Source of the DNA: JAKZVK01 sp965237575 | GTDB taxonomy: Bacteria > Acidobacteriota > Terriglobia > Bryobacterales > UBA6623 | Reading direction: 5' to 3' | NCBI GenBank assembly: GCA_965237575.1 | Contig: CBDEGI010000004.1 | Location: 2,294,001 to 2,358,000 of the forward strand | Length of the DNA: 64,000 bases | Shown here: positions 1-7,360 of the stretch, piece by piece | How positions within the stretch are numbered: position 1 is the first letter of the stretch | How the letters are laid out: each line of letters begins with the position of its first letter | The notes under the pieces: generated by a model | Databases searched by the model: none | What the model saw: the letters and a program-made list of their open reading frames with translations, nothing else | What the model was told of the DNA's origin: nothing | Program-made: the position numbers and the translations under genes

Positions 1-737
1 GCTTGGTGACGGGCCAGAGTGAGACAGAATGGAACGAAATGGCACGGGTACGGGTTTTTGGCTGCTGGAGAGGAAGACCGGCGGCGGTGTCGCGTGATTT
101 GGGAGCGGATGGTACGGGTCCGAGGCAGCGCACCCACTCCCTTGCGGTCGGGGCTCGGTTCGGGCGGGCCGGACGCAGTTCTGCTCTAGCGGCTCGGGGT
201 AGACGTGTGTGCCCGGGGTGCCGGACCGCTCCCTCAGGGGCTGTGAAAAAATGCTGGGGACAGTCAGCCGCGGCCTGAACGGACGTTGGCGATAAGAGAC
301 TTATGTCCTGCCGCTTGTGACAGTCCCCGATTTTTTCACGGCCCCTCACGGTCACGGCTCGGGTTGGGCGCACTGGTGCTGCTTGTTCAGTTGGCTTTCG
401 CGTTTCGGAATCCTAACAACCAAGTCCTTTCAAAAAAAGAGGGCCCTCTGGCTCCCGTCTCGGTCAACCTCAGCGGCCCGCCCAAGATAGGAGCGAATGA
501 ACGGGCATGAACGGACGGTCCTCTCCTGTGGGTAAACCCGCTGGTCAAACCCGCGGATCTCAAAACCGAGATCCGCGCTACGGGTTAAACCCTTCACAGG
601 AACTGCCGCCCGCGGGGGAAGATCGCTCTACTTCTTTTCGGAGAGCAACATCGAAACTGCCTGCGCAGGAAACGGTCGTGTTGGTCCGGCGATCTGTCCG
701 CACCGGTTGTTTCCGCTATCAGGCTAGCAGACGTAGA
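1..737. other. No convincing gene
   Basis: GC-rich stretch read on both strands. Open frames here lack ribosome-binding sites and family resemblance. The only structure I see is a hairpin at 553-576 (arms GCGGATCTC and GAGATCCGC, 6-nt loop). The stretch lies past the last attC site of the cassette array, so it may hold degraded cassette or platform sequence, but I could not find another RYYYAAC/GTTRRRY pair. Confidence 0.5.
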
Positions 738-1224
738 TCACGGTGCCGGGGTTGGCGGAGGGGCAAGTTGTTGAAAGGAAGGAGAATAAAGTTCTGGAAA
801 ATCCGTGACTCCGCGACTCACGCACCTGAGTTCGGGCTCTGTCCCCACCGGGTCCCACCGGGTCGAGATTCTGGCGGCCCCTCGGTGAATCAGCATGCCA
901 GCCCCGGTTCCAAGCGCTGCCACCACGAACGTGAACGCCGCCAACATCAGGATGGAGGTGTACGTGTTCGGGTGCAAGGTGTCCGGCAGCCCAAGAACGT
1001 GTTTGATGAGATGAGCGAGCGGTACGCACAACCACGCAGCGGCGGGCCGTGGCCCAGCCGTGGCGACCCCAGACGGCTGCGATTGTGGCTGTGGCAGCGA
1101 GCAGCATGACCACGATGACGATCGGACTGACCTCGCCCTCGAACGCGAAGTTATCCACCCACGCGATAGCTATTCCGGCGGCGAGCCCAACACACAAACG
1201 CATCGGCCACTTCCAGGATTTCAT
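738..1224 (-). pseudogene. Frameshifted small membrane protein (integron cassette)
   Basis: The first frame starts at ATG 1224 with MKSWKWPMRLCVGLAAG and has two hydrophobic segments (about residues 7-22 and 33-52). The sense of the sequence then jumps by one frame near 1030-1050, where the other frame continues with LCVPLAHLIKHVLG and a third hydrophobic segment (SILMLAAFTFVVAALGTGAG). Neither frame alone makes a sensible membrane protein; joined they do. A GGAGG ribosome site lies just upstream of the ATG, directly after the GTTAGGC core of the attC at 1240-1374, which is the usual layout of an integron cassette gene. Function unknown. The native C-terminus is uncertain (between about 880 and 738). 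The break could be decay or a sequencing error. Confidence 0.55.
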
Positions 1225-1239
1225 TTGTTGATTACCTCC

Positions 1240-1374
1240 GCCTAACGGATCGGCGTTCAGCGGCCAGCAACAGCGCTGACCGGACCCGACCCTACCTACA
1301 CAGTATGCCGCCAGGCGGCTACCAAGACCAACTGAACCGAGCTGTTGCTGGCCCGCTGCAACGCCTTGTTAGAC
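1240..1374. other. attC recombination site of an integron cassette
   Basis: Core boxes are GCCTAAC (1240-1246, RYYYAAC) and GTTAGAC (1368-1374, GTTRRRY). The inner arms GGCGTTCAGCGG and CCGCTGCAACGCC are near-perfect inverted repeats with single-base bulges. Pairing continues inward (AGCGGCCAGCAACAGC with GCTGTTGCTGGCCCGCT), so the 135-bp site folds into one long imperfect hairpin as attC sites do. The TAA stop of the neighbouring gene lies inside the GTCTAAC box on the minus strand, a common cassette arrangement. Confidence 0.85.
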
Positions 1375-2088
1375 GGCGTCGCGCGCCACGGGCATGGAGT
1401 CGTACGTACGGCCTTGGAGCATGCGGCCCGTCTTCTTCTTGTTCTTCCCACCCCATTGCTTGAAGAAGAACGGAACCCCAGCATCTTCGCACCGATCTCG
1501 GATATCGACGACCCATGATTGTTCCATGGGTCGTGCTTTGGGCCCCGATTCCCCGCCCACGATTACCCAGCTGATGCCTTCGAGTTCCAGTTCTGGAAGC
1601 GGACCGATCAAGGGCTCGAGCGACAGGAACTTTGTACCCGCCCCAGTGGACCTGAGAGACTTAACACGCTGAAGCTGGCGTGAGTCCTCAACCGAGACTC
1701 CCATCCAGACATTGCTCGCCCAAGGGAGTCTCCGGGACAATCTCTCCAGTCGACCTGCCCGCTTGGTGAGCACTTGAAACTTGTGCTTCGGGCACTGGAC
1801 CATGGTCTCAAAAACTCGCAGAATGAAGTCGTCGGGCACGTCTCGATGAAAGAGATCGCTCATCGAATTCACGAATACTGTTCGAGGCTTGTTCCATCTG
1901 AGAGGGGCGTCGAGGGCGTTCTCATGTAGCGCCAGGGCGAAGCCACCCTCGTACTTTTCTACACCCATGGACTGCAGACGGCGAGCCATTGTCTCCGCGT
2001 AGCAGTGCTTGCATCCGGCGGAGATCTTCGTGCAGCCCGTAGTGGGATTCCAAGTGACATCGGTCCACTCGATCTTAGACTGCGCCAT
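1369..2088 (-). CDS. DUF5131 (phage Gp37/Gp68-like) three-Cys-motif protein
   Basis: A 239-residue protein opening MAQSKIEWTDVTWNPTTGC, the signature start of the DUF5131/Gp37Gp68 family. Three cysteines (C19, C26, C29; C-x6-C-x2-C in GCTKISAGCKHCYAE) form the three-Cys motif, which resembles an iron-sulfur or radical-SAM-like site. The later VFVNSMSDLFH, VLTKRAGRL and WVIVGGESG blocks are also family hallmarks. The biochemical reaction is not established. It overlaps the upstream TcmP gene by 14 bp, so the two are probably translationally coupled. Three-Cys-motif proteins and TcmP partners are repeatedly found side by side in accessory and defence regions; a defence role here is inference. 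The stop codon is embedded in the attC site. Confidence 0.85.
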   Translation of the reverse strand: MAQSKIEWTDVTWNPTTGCTKISAGCKHCYAETMARRLQSMGVEKYEGGFALALHENALDAPLRWNKPRTVFVNSMSDLFHRDVPDDFILRVFETMVQCPKHKFQVLTKRAGRLERLSRRLPWASNVWMGVSVEDSRQLQRVKSLRSTGAGTKFLSLEPLIGPLPELELEGISWVIVGGESGPKARPMEQSWVVDIRDRCEDAGVPFFFKQWGGKNKKKTGRMLQGRTYDSMPVARDAV

Positions 2089-3178
2089 TCGTCACTACCT
2101 CCAGGCTCCGCGGGTCACCGTACCCTGTCATTGAAACTCGCGGCTGACCGCCCACGACTCGAATCTGACCACTCTTGAGGAGTTCTCTCAGGACCGCCTT
2201 TCCCTTGGCGGGAAGAAAGCCTTCTTGGAGTGTGTCTAGGTAGACATCTCGATCTGTTGTGAGCTTGCCCCCTAGGACCCTTGCTCGAACGCCCCGCTGA
2301 AACAGCGTGAGCTTTCTCGGCTGGTCCATTTCAGGGAAGAGATGCGGGGCGCTGGAGTCCAGTCGATCTTCGTCGATGTCGAAATTTGCTTCGCCGCGCT
2401 CGGGATCGGCTTTCCAGCAGATTCTCAGGAACTTCTCGAAGCCTAGCGGGTGGCGTGAGCCGAAGATCAGGCCGTAGATGTTGCTGCCTTTCTTGATCGA
2501 GAAACTTCCGAGAAAGTACTGATCTCCATCGGGGGTAGCCAGATCTCGATAGTACTGCGTCACGGCCCTGTGCGTGTCGTTGAACGTAGCGCTCGTGATG
2601 GCGCCCGTGGGTATCTTGAGATGCTTCTGGAAGTAGGGGTGCCTTTCGAATCTGCGGATGGATGAGGACGCAATGAAGAACAGGAAATCGGTCCTGGGAA
2701 GGCCCAAGATCCTCTTGAACACCTCGTCCGAGACTTCCTTCATCCCTTGTTGATCAAGGATCAAGAGATTCGGACCGTCGCTCAGTTTTGGATAGACCTC
2801 AGCGAAAGCGTCTTCGAATTCGAGATTCTGAACAGCCCAGCTGCAAAGGCTAGACGGAATGCTCTGCGAGTCCATCGTGGTCCTGAGATCGGCAGCCTTC
2901 GCTCTGGAGGCCTCGTTGAGTAGGAGCCGAACCTTTGCTCGCTTCTCCTCGATTAGATCACTGGACTGCCGCAGCTCTCTCAACACGATAAGGGGACTGC
3001 CGGCAACGCCCTCGGAGTCTTCACCGGGCCCGGCGAAGAAGTCTGCGACCGTAACAGGTTCATTCGGGCTCGCCTGCGAAAGCCAGACGGGAAGCCACTC
3101 CCTCGTGTAATCCCGGAACAGCCCTAGCTTGACCCGAGTCCCTTCGTCGAACGGGTTTCGATGAAAGTTGCGGGCCAC
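2075..3178 (-). CDS. tcmP: Three-Cys-motif partner protein TcmP
   Basis: A 367-residue protein starting at GTG (VARNFHRNPFDEGTRVKLG). The block VTVADFFAGPGEDSEG is the typical TcmP N-terminal Rossmann-like motif, similar to a SAM-binding loop, and LLILDQQGM further on fits a second strand of that fold. The C-terminal third (about 290-365) looks like a separate winged domain with LREL and IRVVGG. TcmP proteins are named for co-occurrence with three-Cys-motif proteins, and the partner gene directly overlaps the 3' end here. The gene begins 57 nt after the attC core at 3235-3241, so both genes ride in one cassette. Catalytic activity is unknown; I see no classical nuclease motif. Confidence 0.82.
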   Translation of the reverse strand: MARNFHRNPFDEGTRVKLGLFRDYTREWLPVWLSQASPNEPVTVADFFAGPGEDSEGVAGSPLIVLRELRQSSDLIEEKRAKVRLLLNEASRAKAADLRTTMDSQSIPSSLCSWAVQNLEFEDAFAEVYPKLSDGPNLLILDQQGMKEVSDEVFKRILGLPRTDFLFFIASSSIRRFERHPYFQKHLKIPTGAITSATFNDTHRAVTQYYRDLATPDGDQYFLGSFSIKKGSNIYGLIFGSRHPLGFEKFLRICWKADPERGEANFDIDEDRLDSSAPHLFPEMDQPRKLTLFQRGVRARVLGGKLTTDRDVYLDTLQEGFLPAKGKAVLRELLKSGQIRVVGGQPRVSMTGYGDPRSLEVVTNGAV

Positions 3179-3234
3179 GCGATGCCCTGCATCTCTATCG
3201 ATAACACCGGTGGGTAACGGATACGGTCACAGCC

Positions 3235-3292
3235 GTCTAACCTCAGCAATCAGCGGCCGGCACAGCCGGTCCGCTGCATTGCATTGTTAGAT
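3235..3292. other. attC recombination site of an integron cassette
   Basis: A short 58-bp site with GTCTAAC at 3235-3241 and GTTAGAT at 3286-3292. Inner arms GCAATCAGCGG and CCGCTGCATTGC pair with one extrahelical base, and CCGGC/GCCGG closes the tip. The stop codon of the TIR gene (TAA on the minus strand) is inside the ATCTAAC box. It differs in length from the 135-bp site, as expected of unrelated cassettes gathered in one array. Confidence 0.85.
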
Positions 3293-4393
3293 TGCCGTTT
3301 CTTCCGTCAACACTCGGCCAGCTTCCCAAGTGGCTTTGAACTCCTCTTTGATCTCTTTGCCCAGAGCAGCACGCGAGTTGACCACTGAGAACCCACCTTT
3401 CGTCAATGGCGCGGCAGATCCTGTCGACGTCATGTGAACGGGTGTGTAAAGGACGGCATCATCAACGATCATAGCGGCACTGGTGCGCTGCAAGCTGTAA
3501 GCGCGAAAGTGATTCTTCGGGTCGAGGCTATGCGCCTTCAACATGTCAACCGCACGGCGAATGCCCTGGGACAACTGTTTCGCAAAATCCGAGTCCTGGT
3601 GTGCCGCCCTAATGACGTGCTCCGGGGCGTCCGGATCCAGGAATAGACATCGAAAGTCGAAGCCTGCGTCGACGCGGCTCTTCAGATTTCGAAAGAAGTC
3701 GCTATGCTCTTTGTCGAAGAGCTTTCGGTTCTTTCTTCCGTACACGTACAGGCGCTGGGTCGCAACGGAGCAAGCCGTTCCGTAGAGTGAGTGACTCTCG
3801 AAGCCCTCGTCGAAGTGCGCGATGCTGCCGATGCTCGGCTCCGGCAGCCCGTACTTTGCGAAAGTCTGTATCACGAGAGGAACCGAGTTGGCCTCCACCT
3901 TGATGGACGCAACCTTCTCCATGCGGTTTTCCAGCTCGGGCCAGAACTTGTCGAACGCGTCGACAAGTACAGACTCGTCAGCAGCGTCGTTTCCCAGCTG
4001 TTCGTTGAGGCTGCGAGCCAAAGCCAACATCTCTTCGCGCTCGAACACCGTCGCCTGGAATTGCACGAGTGGCCCCGTTACCTCGTCCGCCCTAATGCCA
4101 AGCAGTAGTGGACACACCTTCGCCTCGTCCAGCATGCGAGACAGCGCCCCAGCCTCAAACAGTAGCCACTGGGACGCCATGTTCTCTGGCGTCACGCAGA
4201 TGACTCCCACGCGGTGCGACTCTAGCTCCCGCCCGACCTTTGCGCTCCATCGCTCGCCCTTTCCGATGTCGCTTTCAGACATCCACGGCTTTGCGCCGTG
4301 CACAACCCGGGGCAACCACCATTTGATCTCCCGAGCGAAGTGCCGGCTACGCTCGCCGGACCAGCTAAGGAATACGCCTACTGGGGTATGCAC
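3287..4393 (-). CDS. TIR-domain protein with C-terminal effector/sensor-like domain
   Basis: Residues about 5-130 are a TIR domain: VFLSWSGERSRHFARE at the first strand, a box-like GERWSAKVGRELESHRVGVICVTPENMASQW, and FEAGALS with the conserved glutamate of NAD-cleaving bacterial TIRs. The C-terminal half (about 205-350) contains LYVYGRKNRKLF, DFRCLFLDPDAP and MIVDDAVLYTPVHMT, which resembles the DUF5919/phospholipase-D-like modules attached to bacterial TIR proteins. A likely role is antiphage defence by NAD depletion (inference). A MITE sits in codons 3-4: the native start is ATG at 4641-4643 (MSLGVFLSW, SD GGGAGC). The present frame starts from a GTG inside the MITE terminus at 4391-4393, preceded by GGGAG at a 4-nt spacing. 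The protein may therefore still be made with a new N-terminus. Confidence 0.82.
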   Translation of the reverse strand: MHTPVGVFLSWSGERSRHFAREIKWWLPRVVHGAKPWMSESDIGKGERWSAKVGRELESHRVGVICVTPENMASQWLLFEAGALSRMLDEAKVCPLLLGIRADEVTGPLVQFQATVFEREEMLALARSLNEQLGNDAADESVLVDAFDKFWPELENRMEKVASIKVEANSVPLVIQTFAKYGLPEPSIGSIAHFDEGFESHSLYGTACSVATQRLYVYGRKNRKLFDKEHSDFFRNLKSRVDAGFDFRCLFLDPDAPEHVIRAAHQDSDFAKQLSQGIRRAVDMLKAHSLDPKNHFRAYSLQRTSAAMIVDDAVLYTPVHMTSTGSAAPLTKGGFSVVNSRAALGKEIKEEFKATWEAGRVLTEETAI

Positions 4394-4627
4394 TTGACTC
4401 CCGAAGCCCCAAGGTCTAGTATCCGGGCTCTGGAGGACTATTCGCGCACGCTGGGGAGTTTCAAGAGCGCTTCGCCTTCAGGTTTCAAAGTCAACCGCTG
4501 CCGTCCCCCCGCGGGGCGCAATGAGCGGCGGCTATAGGACCCACGACCGCTGCCCGATGGCCCCTCGCGGTCGCCGCAGTCGCCGACCACAAGGTGTGGG
4601 GTCGTCGGGAGTCAAGTGCATACCCCG
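4381..4627. mobile_element. MITE-A copy 1 (247 bp) inserted in the TIR gene
   Basis: Terminal inverted repeats CTGGGGTATGCACTTGACTC and its mirror at the right end (GAGTCAAGTGCATACCCCG). Flanked by a perfect 9-bp target duplication ATACGCCTA at 4372-4380 and 4628-4636. It encodes no transposase; internal open frames are passengers. Other copies lie at 12934, 42178 and 45727. Removing the element plus one duplication restores the TIR reading frame from its native ATG. Confidence 0.92.
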
Positions 4628-4643
4628 ATACGCCTAAACTCAT

Positions 4644-5004
4644 CGGATGTGCTCCCGTCTTGAGGCTGGATCATTATGCCAGTCTAACTCTAGTCTAACT
4701 CCTGTTTAGGCTGACCTGGATAAAACCTGTCCTGGTCGGCCTAAGACGAAGTCGCCGACCCCAACCCGGGCAGCAACCAATTTGTTTGCAATGACTTCCG
4801 TCGTGTTCCCTGACTCCCGTCCCGGTTTTAGACCGACCGGCTGGTCCGGATCATCCTACCGCTCTCGCTGGAGACGGCTTGTCGCAGATTGTCGAGGGGG
4901 CTGCGGACCCCTTGACCGCCGGCGGTCCAGCCCAATGGCGATTGACGATCCGCGCCGGCGGTGTTCACGACGCCTAGCCTCCAAGGGCGCTCACGATACA
5001 TCAA
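4644..5004. other. Intergenic, possible remnant cassette junction
   Basis: No gene recognised. Two copies of GTCTAAC (4682-4688, 4693-4699) read as GTTAGAC on the minus strand, the correct core box and orientation for the upstream junction of the TIR cassette. I could not find a convincing partner box to the right, so the upstream attC or attI site is degraded or absent. Confidence 0.4.
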
Positions 5005-5222
5005 TTATGCCACACAGGTCCGCCCTGACGGCGAAGTTTTGAAACAGCCATCTGGATCGACCGGTCCGGGGCAGGCAGGCGTCTCTTCCTCCCACTGACT
5101 GAGGATCTTGAGACCGCGATCCGTAAGGTACAACTTGGTGTAGTTGTGGCCGTGGCTACCGGGGCTCACAGGGGAAAAGTCGAGGACAGCCTGTGGAGTG
5201 CGGGCTGTTCGAGCACTCAACG

Positions 5223-5400
5223 TCAAAGGTTCGCGGCCAGTTTTGCCTTCGTGATCTCAGCGTCCCGGAGAATCTTGGACAGAAGACCGGGCCCGATCGT
5301 TTCGCCCGCGTGGACGGGCACGACATGTACGGCCATCTGCATGGCGCAGGTAGTGGTGGCTGCCTCGAATCCGAATCCGCAGCCGCGCGATGTTCCCACC
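5223..5400 (-). pseudogene. HicA-like toxin remnant
   Basis: The C-terminal stretch VPVHAGETIGPGLLSKILRDAEITKAKLAANL matches the end of HicA mRNA-interferase toxins (VPxH, then GTLxxIL). The preceding GSHHYLRH, the HicA glycine-serine-histidine motif with the catalytic histidine, lies in a neighbouring frame, so the gene is frameshifted near 5325. The N-terminus is missing and is replaced by a direct duplication of CAGCCGCGCGATGTTCCCACC, about 31 bp apart (near 5381 and 5412). No HicB antitoxin is recognisable next to it. Non-functional remnant. Confidence 0.55.
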
Positions 5401-5600
5401 GGTCCGCTGGAAACCCAGCCGCGCGATGTTCCCACCCGGCCGAGCCAAGGTCTTGGGCGAACCCGCACCTACACGCGGCGGGCTTTCCAGGTTGCCTTGC
5501 CGTACTCGCCGAAGAGTCGCCGCTAGGCGTAAGCTAATAGGACATGGCTTTGCCCAAGAGACCAGAACTCGCTCCGCGGAGCCACTTGCTGGGAGGTAAC

Positions 5601-6869
5601 ATGTCGCATCCGAAGGGACACGTCCGTAGTTCCGGTTTGTTGGTGATCGTGGCCGGCTGGATCTTCTGTTGCCCGGCAGCCGCCGAGGTCATCTCGGTGT
5701 CAGTGCCGTTCGTGGCTCCCAAGGGAGACTATGTCACGCAGCAGGACCGCTACTACCGGTTTCGCATTCCGGGCATGATCGTCGCGCCGGATGGGTCGGT
5801 GTTGCTCTTTGCCGAGGCGCGGCGCGGAGAAGGCAGCGACCCCCGGCGTGACAAGAACGCTCCCATCGATCTCGTCATGCGGCGGAGTACCGACAACGGT
5901 CGAAGCTGGCAGCCGATGGTGGTCATCGATTCCGGATTCCGTCCCAACGGCGACCTGGTCGATTTCGCCGACCCGACGCCGGTACTCGACGCAACGACCG
6001 GGACGGTGTTCTTGTTCTACGGTCAGTGGCCCGATATGGCTCCCTTGACCGTGGCGTATGGTCAAAGTACCGACCCCGCTGACGGCAACCATGTTGTGTG
6101 GGTCCGCTCGAGTAGCGACAACGGCAGGACCTGGTCGGATCGCCAACAAGTCATCTATCCGGACGAGCCGCACGAAACCAGCGACGGGCTCTATTGGCGT
6201 CAAGCCGAGCCCGGTCCCGGCAACGGCATCCAGCTTCAATGGCAAGACGAGGCTGCGCGCAACGGCCGCCTGGTGATTCCGGCCAAGCGCAGCGGCTCAA
6301 AAACACCTGACGGGCCGGTTACGGTCGAGCCGTTCGTCTACTATTCCGACGACCACGGTAAGAGCTGGCAGGTGGGCAAGGTCACCGCGGGACCCGAAGC
6401 CAACGAGGACGAAGTTGTCGAACTAACTGACGGCCGATTGCTTCTGGACGGCAGGCAGAACAGCGGTGATTTCCGCCGCCGCCATCTTAGCAGCGATGGC
6501 GGGGTGACCTGGGGACCCGATCGACCCGACAGCATCCCTATCACGCGGGTAGACGGCTCTCTGGTCCGCTACTCCGCGAAACGTGCCGGTCACGACCGCG
6601 ATCGAATCCTTTTTTCCTGTCCGCGCGGCGATGCCGGCCTCAACCGCAACAACATCATGGTCTGGACCAGCTACGACGAAGGGAAGAGCTTCACCAACCC
6701 GGTTCAATTCAACAACGGATTCGCCGCCTATTCGGTCTTGCAACGCTTGGCCGACGGGACGATCGGCATGGTAGTGGAAACCGCGAAGGAGGCGGGAGTC
6801 AGATACGGCGAGATCACCTTCTACCGTTTCGACCTTGCCGAATTGGAACCCGAGCCCCCAAGCCCATAG
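5601..6869 (+). CDS. Secreted exo-alpha-sialidase (neuraminidase)
   Basis: A GH33-type beta-propeller that would release terminal sialic acids from glycans. YRFRIPGM is the FRIP-type motif carrying the first arginine of the triad. Five Asp-boxes (S-x-D-x-G-x-T/S-W/F) are visible: STDNGRSW, SSDNGRTW, SDDHGKSW, SSDGGVTW and SYDEGKSF. The N-terminus has a signal peptide (SSGLLVIVAGWIFCCPAAAE), so the enzyme is exported. I chose ATG 5601 over the upstream ATG 5544 because GGGAGGT lies 5 nt before it and the signal peptide then has normal length. 422 residues, typical for single-domain bacterial sialidases. No sialic acid transport or catabolism genes are in the window, so the freed sugar may serve other purposes. 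Confidence 0.88.
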   Translation: MSHPKGHVRSSGLLVIVAGWIFCCPAAAEVISVSVPFVAPKGDYVTQQDRYYRFRIPGMIVAPDGSVLLFAEARRGEGSDPRRDKNAPIDLVMRRSTDNGRSWQPMVVIDSGFRPNGDLVDFADPTPVLDATTGTVFLFYGQWPDMAPLTVAYGQSTDPADGNHVVWVRSSSDNGRTWSDRQQVIYPDEPHETSDGLYWRQAEPGPGNGIQLQWQDEAARNGRLVIPAKRSGSKTPDGPVTVEPFVYYSDDHGKSWQVGKVTAGPEANEDEVVELTDGRLLLDGRQNSGDFRRRHLSSDGGVTWGPDRPDSIPITRVDGSLVRYSAKRAGHDRDRILFSCPRGDAGLNRNNIMVWTSYDEGKSFTNPVQFNNGFAAYSVLQRLADGTIGMVVETAKEAGVRYGEITFYRFDLAELEPEPPSP

Positions 6870-7059
6870 ATAGTGGCCGCCAGCCAGCCCCGACAATCTC
6901 CTATCATGGATGTGCCGGCTAGCGCTCTTGTTGACGAGCCCGTCAATCGGGGTGGTCCAGTGAACGCCGGTCCGGTGAGGGCTCGGGATCGACCGAAGTG
7001 GGCGAGGTCCCTCTGCCGCTCGATCCGCAGGACCGAACCTGAATACCAAGGAGAACAAC

Positions 7060-7176
7060 ATGGGTGACAAAGGCAAGAAAGACAAAGGCAAGAAAGAGAA
7101 GAAGAAACCGGCGCAGCTAAGCCTAAAGGAAAAACGAAAAGCAAAAGCCGAAGCAGCAAGCCGCAAGAGTTCATAG
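7060..7176 (+). CDS. 38-residue lysine-rich small protein
   Basis: A short gene with a strong ribosome site (AAGGAG ending 5 nt before ATG). It encodes MGDKGKKDKGKKEKKKPAQL followed by a KEKRKAKAEAASRKSS tail: 38 residues, about 40% lysine, no hydrophobic segment. Small proteins of the MGDKGKKxKxK type occur in many bacterial phyla as orphan genes; their role is unknown, and RNA or nucleoid binding is only a guess from charge. Sits alone between the sialidase and the DUF1592 gene on the same strand. Confidence 0.75.
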   Translation: MGDKGKKDKGKKEKKKPAQLSLKEKRKAKAEAASRKSS

Positions 7177-7360
7177 AAGCCTGCGCAAGAGGCGGGAGTT
7201 GGCCGGGCCTCCGTTCGGTAATTGGCGGGAAGCGCTGCTATCTGGAGCTGTCTTCGCGCTGGTCGCGACAGGCATTGGGGCACCCTCGTTCTTTCATGCT
7301 CGACCGTCTGGACGAGTGCCGCCAGTGCAACCTAGAATGGGGGAGGCTACCCCTACCTTC

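Noticed and set aside
507..1109. 200-codon plus-strand frame antisense to the cassette membrane protein
   Set aside because: Shadow of the minus-strand gene; arginine-rich low-quality composition.
5005..5226. 73-codon minus-strand frame with KLYLTDRGLKILSQWEEE, like the wing of a winged-helix protein
   Set aside because: Only a short piece, no start site and poor composition elsewhere; too weak to call a regulator fragment.
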